A stretch of 64,000 nt of DNA from Siniperca chuatsi (lineage: Eukaryota; Chordata; Actinopteri; Centrarchiformes; Sinipercidae), in contig NC_058044.1 of NCBI RefSeq assembly GCF_020085105.1, positions 27,594,206-27,658,205 on the forward strand, in the 5' to 3' direction. The position numbers and the translations under genes were made by a program. This document shows, piece after piece, positions 51,187-61,899 of this stretch (position 1 is the first letter of the stretch; each line of letters opens with the position of its first letter). The notes under the pieces were generated by a model that was not told the origin of the DNA, made no database searches, and worked only from the letters and a program-made list of their open reading frames with translations.

Positions 51187-51252
51187 GAGATCACTGGAGG
51201 CAGACGGGGAGAGCACTGGAGGCAGACGGGGAGATCACTGGAGGCAGACAAG
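51187..51252 (+). repeat. Three-copy 22-bp minisatellite
   Basis: Unit GAGATCACTGGAGGCAGACG followed by GG. Copies are 51187-51208, 51209-51230 and 51231-51252, differing at a few bases. Confidence 0.9.
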
Positions 51253-51932
51253 GGAAACGCTGGCCACAAAGGAAATAGGTAAGCTACTGAGTGATAGAGA
51301 GTCCTAGATTCAAAGGAGGTCGGACACTGACTGAGGTGAGTGGTGTGCTTTTGTACTAGCTGTGATTGGAGCTAATGGGGAGCAGGAGTGTAATTGGGAG
51401 CAGGTGTGGGTGATTACAGGTTGGTGAGGAATGGCATATCTGTTCCTCCTAGGCTTCTTCCACCAATGAGAAGGTTAGGACAGCTTGTATGTAGCCTGAG
51501 AGGAAAAGTCCAGGGCGTAAAATGTCTACAAAGGACTTGTTGCTGCTTGCAAGGCTAATTGCTGTGAGCACACATCATAAATAAAGGTGACTCAAATCTC
51601 TGTAACAACATTTTTATCAACTCAGAGCTTTACTCATGTACGTACTGTTTAGAGTGATTTTAGTGACTAAATCTAACTAAAATTGTAAAAGGCCTAGCCT
51701 TTAGGCCTAATTGATTTAACCTTGTGAATGAGGCAATGGCCTGTTTCATTTTTCTTTCAACATGGATATTAACGGGGGTGTTAAAATCTTGTTGAAGGAA
51801 ATTGATTTTGAGATGACAATGATATTTTATTTATTCTTTGCTTTTGTTCATTAATTCTTCAATGAGTCAAGTTTGGAGATGGCCTAACACATTTTTCTTC
51901 CAACATGCAAAATCTTGTTGAAGGAAATGAAT

Positions 51933-52004
51933 CCTGAGATGACAATGAAAGATAAACTAAATATTAGACCTGAGATGACAATGAAAGATAAACTGAATAT
52001 TAGA
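51933..52004 (+). repeat. 36-bp tandem duplication
   Basis: CCTGAGATGACAATGAAAGA followed by TAAACT(A/G)AATATTAGA is present twice (51933-51968 and 51969-52004), differing at one base. A weaker older copy of its flank lies at about 51780-51830, so the locus has duplicated more than once. Confidence 0.9.
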
Positions 52005-52054
52005 CATGACAAATATGACACGCATGGATTTGTTAGTTTATTTATTTATTTTAT

Positions 52055-52077
52055 TCATTCATTCATTCATTCATTTT
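52055..52077. repeat. (TTCA)n microsatellite
   Basis: About five TTCA units, after a TTTA-rich stretch. Confidence 0.85.
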
Positions 52078-52652
52078 TATTAAATTCACTTCACATTTAT
52101 TTTTAGATATATTTGTTTATTAAAGAGTCAGGTTTGGTCTTCCATAAAGCAGCACTCAGGAGAATCAGATGGGACTGTAGTTCTGATGAGCTCATTAAAT
52201 TCCACTTGACAACCCTGTGGATTGAAGACATCCTCATCACGTTACTTCCAATTAAACTACCATCCCTAGAGGCTTCCATTGTGAATGAGCTGTTGTACAT
52301 CCTCTCTTCTACAGAAATTGAAAATCAAAGTGTTGTTGTTACATAAAACCCATTTCTTCTATCCACTGACATTAGAGCCAGAGAGACCCCACCCCTCAGA
52401 AAGAGGAAATGAGACGGGGAACGTAAGTTGTTAAAGAAAGTGCGAGCACACACTGCATCATTTTCAACAGCTTCTAATAAATGGGATTAGTCTTTATCGG
52501 CAGTGGCGAATGACCGCCTGTCTGAGCAGCCAATCAGCCTGTCAGAGCTGCTAAATCACCAGATGGAGTGAGAAGTGTGGTGCTGGAATTGGAAGTGAGA
52601 AGGTGGAGATTAGGTGGACATGTATATGTGTGAGGGTGTGTGTGTGTGTTCA

Positions 52653-52655
<3 letters not shown>

Positions 52656-52700
<45 letters not shown>
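52656..52700. repeat. (TC)n microsatellite
   Basis: About 45 bp of TC with two interruptions; a (TG)n run follows at about 52860-52888. Confidence 0.9.
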
Positions 52701-52704
<4 letters not shown>

Positions 52705-52899
52705 AACCCATTATTTAGCAGCAGTGTACCTCAAGGAGTCATTAAGCTCTTATAAGCTATCCCATAATGCCCTGCTGCTGAGACAGTCCCAAGTCACAGA
52801 ATGACATCAGAGGCAGGGCTGGAAATAAGTGTAGCCGCATGTGGATTTGTATGTGTGTATATATGTGTGTGTGTGTGTGTGTGTGTGAGTGTGCCGGCT

Positions 52900-55800
52900 T
52901 GTGCTCGGGTCTACTCACATATGAACGTCCATATATGTGTGTGTGTTGTGTGTATTTGCATGTGTGTGTGTGCGTGTCAGTCTGACGTCAATACTCCTCC
53001 GATCCATATTTAACTGCATAGTGAGGAAGGCTCATAGTACCTTGTAGGTGTCTTATCTCAATGTATTTATAGACTGAACTAAACTGGGTGCCAGTGTGAC
53101 AGGTGAAGTGTGCCTTTCCCTCTCTAGTTTGAAGGGAGGAAGAGGGCCGAGCTGAATTGCGAGAGTTTATTTCTGGAGTGGGACTGCATGGGAATCTGTT
53201 CTGATAGAACTGGGTTTTTACTGCAGTTTCAGAGGCAGACACAGAAGTATTTCAGGAAGGAGGGATGAAAAAATCATGAGGAAAGTGTTGAAAAGGTGCA
53301 TCATCGCATATTAAAATAAACCTCTACAACCTCTTGCCCCAGTTATAAAAACAACTATTGCTAATGTTGCTTGGATTTGTGTTAGATGCCAAAAAAAAAA
53401 GATGTGATGTGAAGACATATTCCCAGCGCAGCTATAATAGAACTTAACAAAAAAGTAAAATGTCTAAAACACAAATAGGAAACATCAGGTGAATGCAATG
53501 AGGCCATAAGTCATGTTTCTTAAAGTGCCATGCTGTTTTTCTCAGCTGGAAGACCTCTTTCTACTGGTTCTGCTATTTCTGTTGCTCTCTCCACCTACAT
53601 GTGAGTGTGGTGTCGACTGCGTGCTACAGCTGTATCCACTGTATCTGGGAGGTCTCCTTTTATTCATTCATGTAATAACTGAGAGTTTCAATTGGCACCC
53701 AATTACTGAATGATCCTTACTGAATGAGCCACGCCTGCCAATCAATTAGCTGCCCTCAGGAGAGTAGCCAAGGGACAGGAGCCACATTTGAAACCTCATG
53801 TCCCTCATTATGGCAGCAAGGATTAATTTAATAATACTATATATACTAAATTTTTTCAGTTAGGTATGGTCAATTACTTTAAATTCTACTGTACCCATAA
53901 GCCTCAGCGGCTATTGCTATGGAGAAGAAGCCAGCCAGAAAGAATCAGAGCTGTATCAAATCCAGAAGGCTTTGTCTTTGCAACTCGGACGAAACACTGG
54001 TGAATTCTTCCCGCAATGACCCAGAATCAGAGTGAATTGATGTAAAATGCAAAATCTATTAATTATTAACAGTAGTCTTCAAAACATGAACTCAAGCCTT
54101 AACCTGCCATTAGAGCCGCAGGCAACAGAATTTTAAGCTTAGTGATTTTCTTCCCGAACCCTGGACACCTAAAATATCTTCCCACCTTGATCCTCTACTG
54201 GAGTAACAAACAATTGCCTAATGCTGCCCAGTTTGCCATCAAGATGTCATGCAGTTCCCTGAAAGGAGAAATGGCGTTGCCAGTAATTACACTTATGCAA
54301 GTGAGATAATACAAGCAATACAAAGTAGCTATACAAAGATATAGATTTGGCATGTCCAACATTGCCCTGATGTCCAAAGGGCACCATCGCCTCATCATCT
54401 GTATAATTCTGCTACAGGATCAAAGAAGATCTACGGCAGTTTCAGCTCCACTGTGCAAGAGGGAATAGTTTGGGCACAGTAGAGCACAAAATGAAGAGCA
54501 GCACATAATCCTATAAAGCAACGTAAGATGTTATGGTCTACAACGTAATTTAAACAATCACAACAGATATTTTCTAAGGGATAAGATATATATAAATGTA
54601 TATATTGTTTTACCTTGGAAGTTTGCTGCACTCGAGCTGAGAAGCACCTGGTTCAGCTGCATACTGCTGGAAGATGCACGAAGAACCACTTCTCAGATAT
54701 TTTCTAACCCGTTATCCTCGTCCTCTTTGATTTTTCACAACTGAACATTGAAGGCTTCAGAAAGGTAATATTTTGCCAGGGCTTTGTGTTGGATTGCATC
54801 AGCTTGTCCAGGTGTTTGTGTTGTTCATTATAGCACTGTACACAGTATTTTGCCAAACTGCCACATTTTGCACCACATCTTTTCAACAAGACATGGTGCT
54901 GCAAGGAACAAACTTAGAAACCCCACGGTCAATGTAAAACCACTGTGATAAACAGACTACATCAAACTGCTTCCTGCATTAGCACTGGATATTGGGATAC
55001 TGTGTACTGAAGAAACACCCAGTCTGAGCTTTAACCCCCTGTGCAGAGCTGGCAGAAATTTGAAACAGTGTATGACAGGAATAAGCATGTTATTGTGTTG
55101 CATTAGATATTTTCTTATTGGAGTGTGTACATCTTTTGTTGTATTTAAATAGAAAGTGTATGGATTGGTCAGCAGGTTGTTGAGGGAGACAAAGAACAAA
55201 TGAAAGGACATAGTGAATCATATTTATGTACTGTGCCTGTCATTTCTGGGCTAACAGTGATTGAATAATACTCTAATGCAGTTTACTGAAACTTGCCTCA
55301 TTGTATTTGATTTGAAGCACTCTCAGCAAATGAAAAGCGCTGTTCTATAAAAGTCTAATCATCACTGACGTCACACTGTGGCTAAACCACACCGCACGGT
55401 GAGAAGCAGATTACATCATGAATTATGTAGTTTGGTATTTCTTAATATTTGATAGCCTCAGGGGAAGAAGTAAGTTTTGCATAATTGATCATATTTTATA
55501 AAAAGAAAGTCTGAATGCTAAAATGTGGTGAAGTCCATTTTGGTGCTGACGTTTGCAGACCACACTGAGCATCAAAAGTGAGAAAGATAAATAATGCATG
55601 AAATCATTCATCATAGAAAACTCCAAAACATAATGTGCTGTTTTAGACAGAGTGCTATGGTAAAGAGGATGAGGTGCTTTCTTCTTTCATACATCAATGA
55701 TGTTGGTCCAAATTGTTTTCCATCAGTACAAATCCAATCTGCAGCACGCATTATGTTGAGTGTTTGCACTGTGAATGGACTGGGCATACAAATTGCAAAT

Positions 55801-56430
55801 TACATCAAGATGTTCTCAAACAAGAACAAATCCAGTTAACCGATCGATTCTATTTTCTACCGATTCAAAGTTATTAGAAGTGTGTGAAGCAAGACAATAA
55901 AAGTGCACTCTGTGTCTTAGAGAAGAAGATGACAGAGGTTCAATTAAAAAAAAACAAGTTGCATGTTTTTTTAGCATTGCTCTGGCAGGAAGTCACACCC
56001 TTTTACATTCTCAACTTCCAGTTGATCAGAGTTACAATGAACAAGAAAATTAACCCCAACTGCTCATTTGGGCAGGGATGGATTACTAATACCAGAGATT
56101 TAGAAGGCACTAAAACCAGAAACTCTGTTTGAAATGACTGTTATTAACATTTAAAATTAACATTAACAGTCAAAAGTGAGGATATGCTGATCACTTTATT
56201 TTATTTTATTACTCAAAAATGTAGCTCTGCTTAAGAAAATATAACCTGCTTCCTGTGACAGTTTTCTGTATTTATATAGCATGCTACAATATTTTGTATA
56301 ATATTTGTGGTGAGTATTATGGAGATGTCAGTGTGGATCAGCTGTGGCAAGCCGTTTTAAGAAACTTATAGACAGCCTCTTTTCATCTCCAGCATGAACA
56401 AAGTACTTAACATATTGTCTTTTTTATTAC
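52900..56430. other. Non-coding interval, no gene recognised
   Basis: Only short random ORFs; no domain, splice pair or transposon end is convincing. AT-rich overall. Confidence 0.45.
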
Positions 56431-56439
56431 ATGCATTCT

Positions 56440-56720
56440 TCTTCCTTGTCAAAACCTGACGCCTACATTACCCAATATGCAACTCAACCACCGACAGTCA
56501 GAGATTCGGGTGCATTATGCTAGTAGGGGCTAATGTACCCTCAGGCCGCTAGCCTTAAGCAGAGATAAGGAGCGGGCTACAGAGGCCTGGTAAGTTCACT
56601 TTTGAATTTGCAACCCTCAGCTCCAACCGACACTGACTCAAGTGACGTCACTTGAGGTAATTTACACATATGCAGCAGACCTGTAAACAGACTCTGATGT
56701 GTAAAATCGGTGAAGTTACC
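56440..56720 (+). repeat. Dispersed repeat carrying a perfect CRE palindrome
   Basis: Repeat-like DNA that includes CTCAAGTGACGTCACTTGAG at 56637-56656, a perfect 20-bp palindrome around TGACGTCA. The surrounding words (TACACATATGCAGCAGACCT, AAACAGACTCTGATGTGTAA) are familiar from fish repeats. It runs directly into the element at 56723. Confidence 0.5.
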
Positions 56721-56722
56721 CT

Positions 56723-57232
56723 TTAACTTATTTTTTGGCCACTTGGGGGCAGCAAACACAAGCCATAAATAATATTGACATATTATCTCCTTTTAAGTTG
56801 ATATTACAAACTTGTTAGCAAACAGGTGGCAATTTAATATTTCCACATCCATCAGATACGGAGCAACATTAGCATTCATTTGGAGTTATGTGTCTGGCCA
56901 CCTGATGAATGTAAGTCTAATATTCTATTATCCTTTTAGCTCTGTTTTTGTTCTTCGCCAACTCCTGAGGGAAATATCTGGCTCTTTAGCTGCTAAATGC
57001 TCCACTATGTTCACCAGCTAGTCACCATTTTTTTTTTATCTGTTGTTTGGTACTGGGCAGGTAGCATACAGTTGGTTGTGGTGAAGCAGTGGGCTGTAAA
57101 ACCAAAACGATGAGCTGAAAGACACTAAAAATCTCTGTAGAGCTGACAGAAACTACAGAGTTGGGTGATAGTTCTTCGTTAGCTTGTCACTATGAGCAAC
57201 TATTGCAATACAAAAAAAATAGTAGCTTTAAG
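56723..57232 (+). mobile_element. TTAA-edged non-autonomous element, most complete copy
   Basis: From TTAACTTATTTTTTGGCCAC to GTAGCTTTAAG, about 510 bp, with no ORF. It shares GGGGGCAGCA, CCAACTCCTGAGGGAAATAT and CTCTTTAGCTGCTAAATGCT with the copy at 15601 and GAGTTGGGTGATAGTTCTTC with 13071-13355. TTAA at both edges resembles piggyBac-type target sites, but that is only a suggestion. Confidence 0.6.
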
Positions 57233-57880
57233 TTCAGGATCAACAGCACAAATTTTGAGTTAAGATGAACCTGCAAAATACAGCTGTTAAATCAGACGTC
57301 ATTTCAAGTGGAGTAGGATGTAAGATGCTTTATTGGGGTTTCGGTTTGATGTGGCTGCAGGATCAGAGCAGAGATAATTCACCACCACTTCCCTTGTTGT
57401 GGCTTTCTTCTGTCTCAGCTCCCCCACCACACAAACACACACATATCCACACTGGTACTCCCATCATTGGTGGGATGTGGAAGAGAAGTGCGTGAGGGGG
57501 AGAGAGGGAGGGAGGGGAGGAGAGAGAGGAAAGTGGGGATAAGGGAGCTGTCAGAGACGGTGCGAGAGGGAGAACAAAATGATTTATTTTCAGATACAGT
57601 CTCGATGGTCCATGATGTTATCTCCTCCTTCACTTTGAAGAACTTTTCATTGGTCACTAGATTACAATGTTCCAACAACTAAAAAATAATAACCTACTGT
57701 ATTCCCTCCATCCTGCACTCAAACCACCAAGAGATGTCTGGGGCTGAGGAGAAAATATTACACCATCTCCCTCCTCCTCTCCTTCTTCGCCCTCCCTCCT
57801 CCGCCTCCCCCTCCATCTCTGTGCCCGCCCTCGGCCTCTGTTTCTCCTCTGATCCCTCTCTTCCTCGCCCTCGCTGGGTT

Positions 57881-60415
57881 TCACTTGGAGGACATGGTGT
57901 AGCAGCCGTGTGGGTGCCACTGCATGTCGCGGATGCGCCTAATGGACTGCATCTGGGGGCAGCGGGCACCGAACTCATTGAAATGCCTGTATTCACCCTT
58001 CTCCAGCAGGTACTGGCTGCCACGGTAGCCAGGGAACTGGTAACCGACCCATCTGGGGGAGAGACAGAGGAAGAGGAGGAGGAAACAGAGGAATACAGAA
58101 AGTGATGAGGAAAAAGGTGCGTGATTGACCAGAGAAAATTGATTCAAGAAAAGAAAACACAAGGGTGAAAGATGTGATGCTAGAAACACAGATGTAGACA
58201 ATCAGGGAGGATAAACATCTAACAACTAAAGACATCGATCTGTTTGTCTCCAAGCGGGGGGGGCACTACAAATGAAGTAATCACAGCATTTCAGAAACAG
58301 TGTCTAATGCCTGCCACACCTCTGAGAGCACAGACAGAGAGACTGAGCTGCTGACGTTCATGACACCCTCGGCTAGCTGCTGATGAAAAAGCTTCTATTG
58401 CTGAACTCGCTCCCACAAAAACACTCAGATAGTTGGTGATTATGCTGCTGTTTCTCCTAGTTCGAGAATGACGACACAGATGCGTAAACTATTCTGCCGC
58501 AGTACATGGAGCTGTTGCAAAAACAGGGTGTATTGTTTGTAGCCGGCACTGTTGAAAAATGTATGATTTGACAACTGGGAGCTGCAAAAGGAGAAAGGAT
58601 TTGAGATAGCTGACTTACAGCTCCGTAGTCAGACATAAAAAAACAGAGGCAGGTCTTCTTGATGTTTAAAGGAATAGTTTTGGGAAACATGCTTATTCGC
58701 TTTCCTGCAGAGTTAGATGAGAAGATCGATACCACTCTCTAATTTGTATGCTAAATATGAAGCTACAGCCAGCAGCTGGTTAGCTTAGCCTGGCATAAAG
58801 ACTGGAAACAGTGAGAAAAAGTTAAGAGCCTCTTCGGTCTAGCAAAACCTACCAGCACCTCTAAAACTCACTCATTAGCATGTTATATCTGGTTTATTTA
58901 ATCCGAAAAAAGACAAGAAAATGCTCATAACATGTTGCCTCAGTACTCACGTTCCACAGCTGACCATGATGCTGCCCACTCTGTCGGTGAAACCATAGGA
59001 AAACAGACTGGGGACATCATCGTCCATGATCTCCATCTTACGTCCCTTGAACTCGCCGACCTCATACAGGCAGATCTTGTGCTTCTCAGGGTCCTAGAAG
59101 ACGGGGGGGGGGGGGGGAGTTGAGATGAGGTGAGATAGAAAATGAAGAAGAGTTAGCGCAAACTACATGCATGGATATAAGCTGCCAGTGGTCAAACAGA
59201 CAGGGGGTTTACCATGCGGACAGGCCTGAAGGACAGCAGGTAGTCGTTCTTCTGACAGTTGCTCCAGGAGTCCCAGCGGGGGTACTCGCCCTTCTCCAGG
59301 ATGAACATCTCACCACAGAAGTTCATCTGCTCAAAGCCCACAAAGCTGAGGAGGGGAGGAAGGTGATGAGCTCTACATATGATGGACAATCGTTGTATTG
59401 CCTTTTGAAGGCACATGAAGATCAATTACCCTGATGATGTCATCAGGGTTATCTCGGCTTGGGCTGAAGACATTTTAAACAAAAAACCATCTATTTAATT
59501 TTTGCCTTTATTTAATAGGAACAGCTGAAGAGAGACAGGAAATGTGGGAGAGGGCTGCTGCAATAAGGACTCAGCCTTGTACATGGGGCGCGTGCTCTAC
59601 CAGGTGAACTACCAGTGTCACTGTTCTCCTTTCTTCTTTTGATTTGCAATTATTTGCTCATGTCCTTACTTTGTTACGTGATCATTGCAATACTTTCATT
59701 ACATTCTACAGCTGCACTCTCTGCAAATCACTGGATAAAAATGCCTAAAATGCGAAGTGTGAAATGTCACATGATGGTGAGGTACAACTGTGAAATCACC
59801 TGCTCTGTGCTCAGAGGAGTGTGGGTGTTGGGTATGGTATGTTTACTTGCATGTGTGGGTGGGTGTGTACGTGGAGCTATACATGCACAAGCTACTTACG
59901 GTCCGCAGTCGACACGCAGGGAGCGCACCCTGTCCATTCCCATGTCACACACATTCATACACTCGGCGCTGATCTCAATACAGCGGCCCTGGAAGTTCTC
60001 CTGGTCATACACACACATCTGCATAGTTGGGGTAAAGAGCATGAGAATGGGAGTGAGAAGGGAGGTCGCAGAAGTCAAAGGTAACATTCAAGGAGAGTAG
60101 AAATAGGATGGAAAGACTGTTAAAGAGGTGAGAAAGTGACTAAACAAGAAAGAGGCGTAAAAAGAGATGTACAAATGAAGCGTTATGACAGCTTTCTCCA
60201 CAGTTACAATGCACAGAAGGCTCACATGGTATTTTTCTGTCAGTTCTAGTTGTCGCCCACCCCCTCACTGAGCTATAAGAACCAACAGGTCGTGATAATA
60301 CACATCAGCCCAGAAGGTAAACTGTTGGTGTGAGGTCAGCTGCTACACACGTGTGAAAAAGACTGTATGGTATATTTGTAAATGTTTGATCATCATCTGC
60401 TATACATGTGGGGTG

Positions 60416-60503
<88 letters not shown>

Positions 60504-61684
60504 ACTGTACCTTGTAGGACATCATGCCCATCTCAGACATCTTGTTCTGAGCCGCCTTCCCATCAGTCTGGGAAGCAGACTTGGATTTCTCTCCAGACAT
60601 GATGACTGAGAAGAGTAAAGCAGATGCTTTGAGCCACTTTTAATAAACTTTAATAGCTTTTACTCTTTTACTGTTCAACATTAAACATTATGTTTCAGTT
60701 ATTTCAAAGCAAAACCCTCTCCAGCTAATATTTTCTTTTGACATAATATCTCAAAATAATGTAACACAATATCTCAAAGTAATATAACAATTAAATTGGT
60801 ACCAATCATTTTGGCATTATTAACTATTATATTATTAACAATTATTAAGTGCACCAATAATTTAAGATGGTATACTTCAATTAAAATTCATATGTTAATG
60901 GAATAATAATAATTCACATAGCCACCAAATTGCACAATAGAAGTCCTCCCTTCAGCAAAAAGAAAAAAACAAATAACACTCCCTTTTCCTGACCTTCCCA
61001 CCCCACTCCTGATCATTTTCATACAATCCCTAACAAAGCTGAATTCAGATCCAACTTCACCACACAAATAACTATCTAGTCACTTGTTCTGCTTCACACT
61101 GATATTTATAGTATAAAACATCAAACTTTTTCCATCAATAAACCATCAAAATACTCAAAATGAAGTCCTCTGTAAAAAAGAAAATGTAGTAAATCCTACT
61201 TACAGGCGTTCATTCTTTGCAAATCACCAAAACAAAGCTACTGTACGTGAATATAACATACACATAAAGAGATTTTTAAAATCAAACTTTTGGTTTGGTT
61301 TCAGTTTTGAGCCTGAAATTGAAAACGGAGCAGATTTATATTTTAGGTTCTACCAGTCAGGATTTAAGCATTTGGTTTAGCACAATTTATACTCGGAATA
61401 AACTCTAATGTTTATTCTGAATATAAGAGACTTAAACAGGCCATAGTGCATTTATTGACAGAAACTGGATTTGCGCGAAATAAATTCACATTTCACCAGC
61501 AATGTTTGACTTTCATAGCTTGAGTTCGAGCTACAATAAACTTTTCTCATTGTCAGGTATTACATCAGGTTACTGTCTACCTCCCTTCTGTCTTATCTTT
61601 TCTCGTTCTGTTTGTCCACTGTCTTACCTGTGGCAGTGTGTGCGTAAAGGAGTAGACTCGGGGCTGAGACTGGTGGTCTGTGTG
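57881..61684 (-). CDS. crybb1: Beta-B1-type crystallin
   Basis: Structural lens protein of 218 predicted residues, with four Greek-key motifs in two beta-gamma domains. Coding exons: 60511-60600 (start [12 protein letters not shown]-terminal arm), 59900-60018, 59213-59345, 58951-59093 and 57881-58052 (stop TGA); all joins keep phase. A non-coding first exon ends at 61628 (CTGCCACAG then GTAAGA). Motifs: [17 protein letters not shown] (key 1), [20 protein letters not shown] (key 2), [18 protein letters not shown] (key 3) and [20 protein letters not shown] (key 4), ending [17 protein letters not shown] as in beta-B1. One exon per Greek key is the normal family layout. The arm is shorter than in mammalian CRYBB1, so it may be a fish beta-B1-like paralogue (crybb1l type). 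Confidence 0.92.
58668..58885 (+). repeat. Common perciform dispersed repeat, copy 2
   Basis: GGAATAGTTTTGGGAAACAT, CTTATTCGCTTTCCTGCAGA, GATGAGAAGATCGATACCAC and GCATAAAGACTGGAAACAGT in the standard order, the clearer of two copies (other at 25430). In the last intron of the crystallin gene. Confidence 0.75.
59103..59117. repeat. G15 run next to a crystallin splice acceptor
   Basis: On the gene strand this is a C15 run that serves as the pyrimidine tract for the acceptor CTTCTAG of exon 58951-59093. Confidence 0.9.
59420..59470 (+). repeat. Dispersed repeat fragment (same family as 3690-3900)
   Basis: TGATGATGTCATCAGGGTTA then TCTCGGCTTGGGCTGAAGAC, near-identical in order to ATCAGGATTATCTCGGGCTG near 3815. 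It abuts the SINE at 59499. Confidence 0.5.
59499..59620 (-). mobile_element. tRNA-derived SINE copy, B-box region lost
   Basis: The minus strand begins CACTGGTAGTTCACCTGGTA then GAGCACGCGCCCCATGTACA, a tRNA-like A-box head, then GCTGAGTCCTTATTGCAGCA, skips the B box, and ends CTTCAGCTGTTCCTATTAAA and TAAAGGCAAAAA. It lies in the crystallin intron between exons 59213-59345 and 59900-60018. Confidence 0.65.
60418..60500. repeat. (TG)n microsatellite next to a crystallin donor site
   Basis: About 83 bp of TG. On the gene strand it is a (CA)n run that starts about 10 nt after the donor of exon 60511-60600 (AAG then GTACAG). Confidence 0.95.
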
Positions 61685-61708
61685 AGAGTGTGCCAGGCCC
61701 CTCGCCGC

Positions 61709-61715
61709 TTTTATA
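61709..61715 (-). promoter_or_regulatory. TATA box of the crystallin gene
   Basis: Minus-strand CATATAAAAGC. The expected start site is about 30 bp on (near 61682), giving a first exon of roughly 55 bp that ends at the donor at 61628. Confidence 0.75.
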
Positions 61716-61759
61716 TGCTGGCGCCCAGAGAGAGGGGATTATAGACACAGAAACAAACT

Positions 61760-61771
61760 CGCTGAGCTCAC
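61760..61771. promoter_or_regulatory. Possible MARE-like element upstream of the crystallin TATA box
   Basis: CGCTGAGCTCAC resembles the Maf recognition element TGCTGA(C/G)TCAGCA in its left half and partly in its right. Lens crystallin promoters are known to use such sites. The match is imperfect, so this is a guess about function. Confidence 0.25.
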
Positions 61772-61806
61772 AGCCCCCACAGAATAGAAATACCCCCATC
61801 ATCAAA

Positions 61807-61815
61807 GAGAGAGAG

Positions 61816-61850
<35 letters not shown>
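61807..61850. repeat. (GA)n microsatellite
   Basis: About 44 bp of GA with one CAG interruption. Confidence 0.9.
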
Positions 61851-61854
<4 letters not shown>

Positions 61855-61899
61855 GGGACAGACAGAGGCAGAGACATATAGGTTGAAAGAAGAGAAGAA

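Noticed and set aside
51060-51480. Possible long terminal repeat in the purine-rich patch
   Set aside because: No matching partner end, primer-binding site or coding part was seen; the local structure is explained by a 22-bp minisatellite.
52113-52346. A 77-residue ORF with many Leu and Ile
   Set aside because: No splice context or family resemblance; likely chance.
57734-58105. A 123-residue plus-strand ORF near the crystallin last exon
   Set aside because: Antisense to the crystallin exon and to a CT-rich tract; low complexity.
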